From Colletotrichum lupini (Eukaryota > Ascomycota > Sordariomycetes > Glomerellales > Glomerellaceae), in contig NC_064675.1 of NCBI RefSeq assembly GCF_023278565.1, forward strand, positions 5,828,001 to 5,892,000: a stretch of DNA of 64,000 nucleotides. The letters are read 5' to 3'. The notes beneath the pieces were generated by a model. It made no database searches. It was not told the DNA's origin and was given only the letters and a program-made list of their open reading frames with translations. This document shows, piece after piece, positions 63,585 to 64,000 of the stretch (its first letter is position 1; every line of letters begins with the position of its first letter). Made by a program: the position numbers and the translations under genes.

Positions 63585-64000
63585 TAATATGTAGCCATGT
63601 ACTCACGAGCCTCGCGGTACGTCTGTAGGCTGTGGCTAGGCTAGGGCAATTGGGTTCTTGTGATACTTGCAAAAGAGCTGCAGATCTATATGATACCAAT
63701 GAGAAGTAAAGCCGCTAAGATCGAGTAGATTTATTTCGCAAAGTATCGGATGAACTCGAAAGAGTTGTCCCAATAATTGTGGGTTAGATCGAGTGCAAGG
63801 ACGCGGCATCGGCCCAATTGCTGGCCCGATACGGAACATATATTAGGTACCAAGACAACCCTGCCCGATCAAGGTCGCATTACTTTTTTTGATGTGCCTT
63901 GCGGGTTCGTATTCGTTCTTCGTCATCGTATACGGAAGTTATTCGACTCGGTTCCCACAGCCAGCTCTCCAAAATACAATTGAGCGTCGTGAAGTATTGT
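63585..64000. other. Host DNA at the right edge, no gene recognised
   Basis: Ordinary composition. Short open frames on both strands (63636-63839 minus, 63777-63983 plus) overlap each other and show no recognisable motif. It may be the edge of a gene beyond the window. Confidence 0.3.

Overview
The window is from a filamentous ascomycete (Pezizomycotina). Short spliceosomal introns with CTRAY branch points, a Zn2Cys6 regulator, and LTR retrotransposons saturated with C-to-T / G-to-A changes at CpA/TpG (repeat-induced point mutation, RIP) all point there; I cannot name the species. About 84% of the bases are mobile DNA. The host sequence survives as seven islands: 1480-4048, 4421-5701, 12149-12915, 20335-21875, 36916-39448, 54931-about 55950, and 63585-64000.

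Host genes, with the transposons read through: the 3' part of a peroxisomal (SKL-ending) fatty-acyl-CoA synthetase (+, 1507-2251); a four-exon, 728-residue Zn2Cys6 transcription factor (-, 5270-2455); a four-exon, 527-residue MFS sugar-type transporter (+, 12347-21578), divergent from the regulator; an unrecognised minus-strand 3' gene end (36916-37420); and a broken, chimeric Baeyer-Villiger monooxygenase (37435-38889). Acyl-CoA ligase, regulator, transporter and monooxygenase together look like the remains of a metabolic gene cluster that was expanded by transposons. That is inference.

Mobile layout. Family 1 is a Ty1/copia element with LTRs of 202-206 bp: A (1-1479, partial, +), B (5702-12148, +, in the shared regulator/transporter promoter), C (12916-20334, -, in intron 3 of the transporter), D (21876-36915, -) and F (39449-54930, -). 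Family 2 is a Ty3/gypsy chromovirus with 190-bp LTRs, nested once in D (E, 25929-33994) and once in F (G, 42050-50108). Family 3 is a copia lineage with very short (about 61-bp) LTRs: a miniature LTR element (TRIM) in intron 2 of the regulator (4049-4420), and a large, AT-saturated relative (about 55950-63584, -). Five-base target-site duplications are visible for B, C, D, E, F, G and the TRIM; some carry one C-to-T change.

Main points of interest: (1) between the chromodomain and the 3' LTR, the gypsy element has an antisense reading frame of about 750 codons with an octapeptide repeat, kept in both copies and not part of gag-pol; (2) the TRIM and a probable autonomous partner share LTR and primer site, which looks like a half-tRNA primer site; (3) the three insertions that hit genes all appear to lie in introns, so coding capacity survives; (4) RIP fades over the outermost bases of elements and seems to leak into neighbouring host genes.
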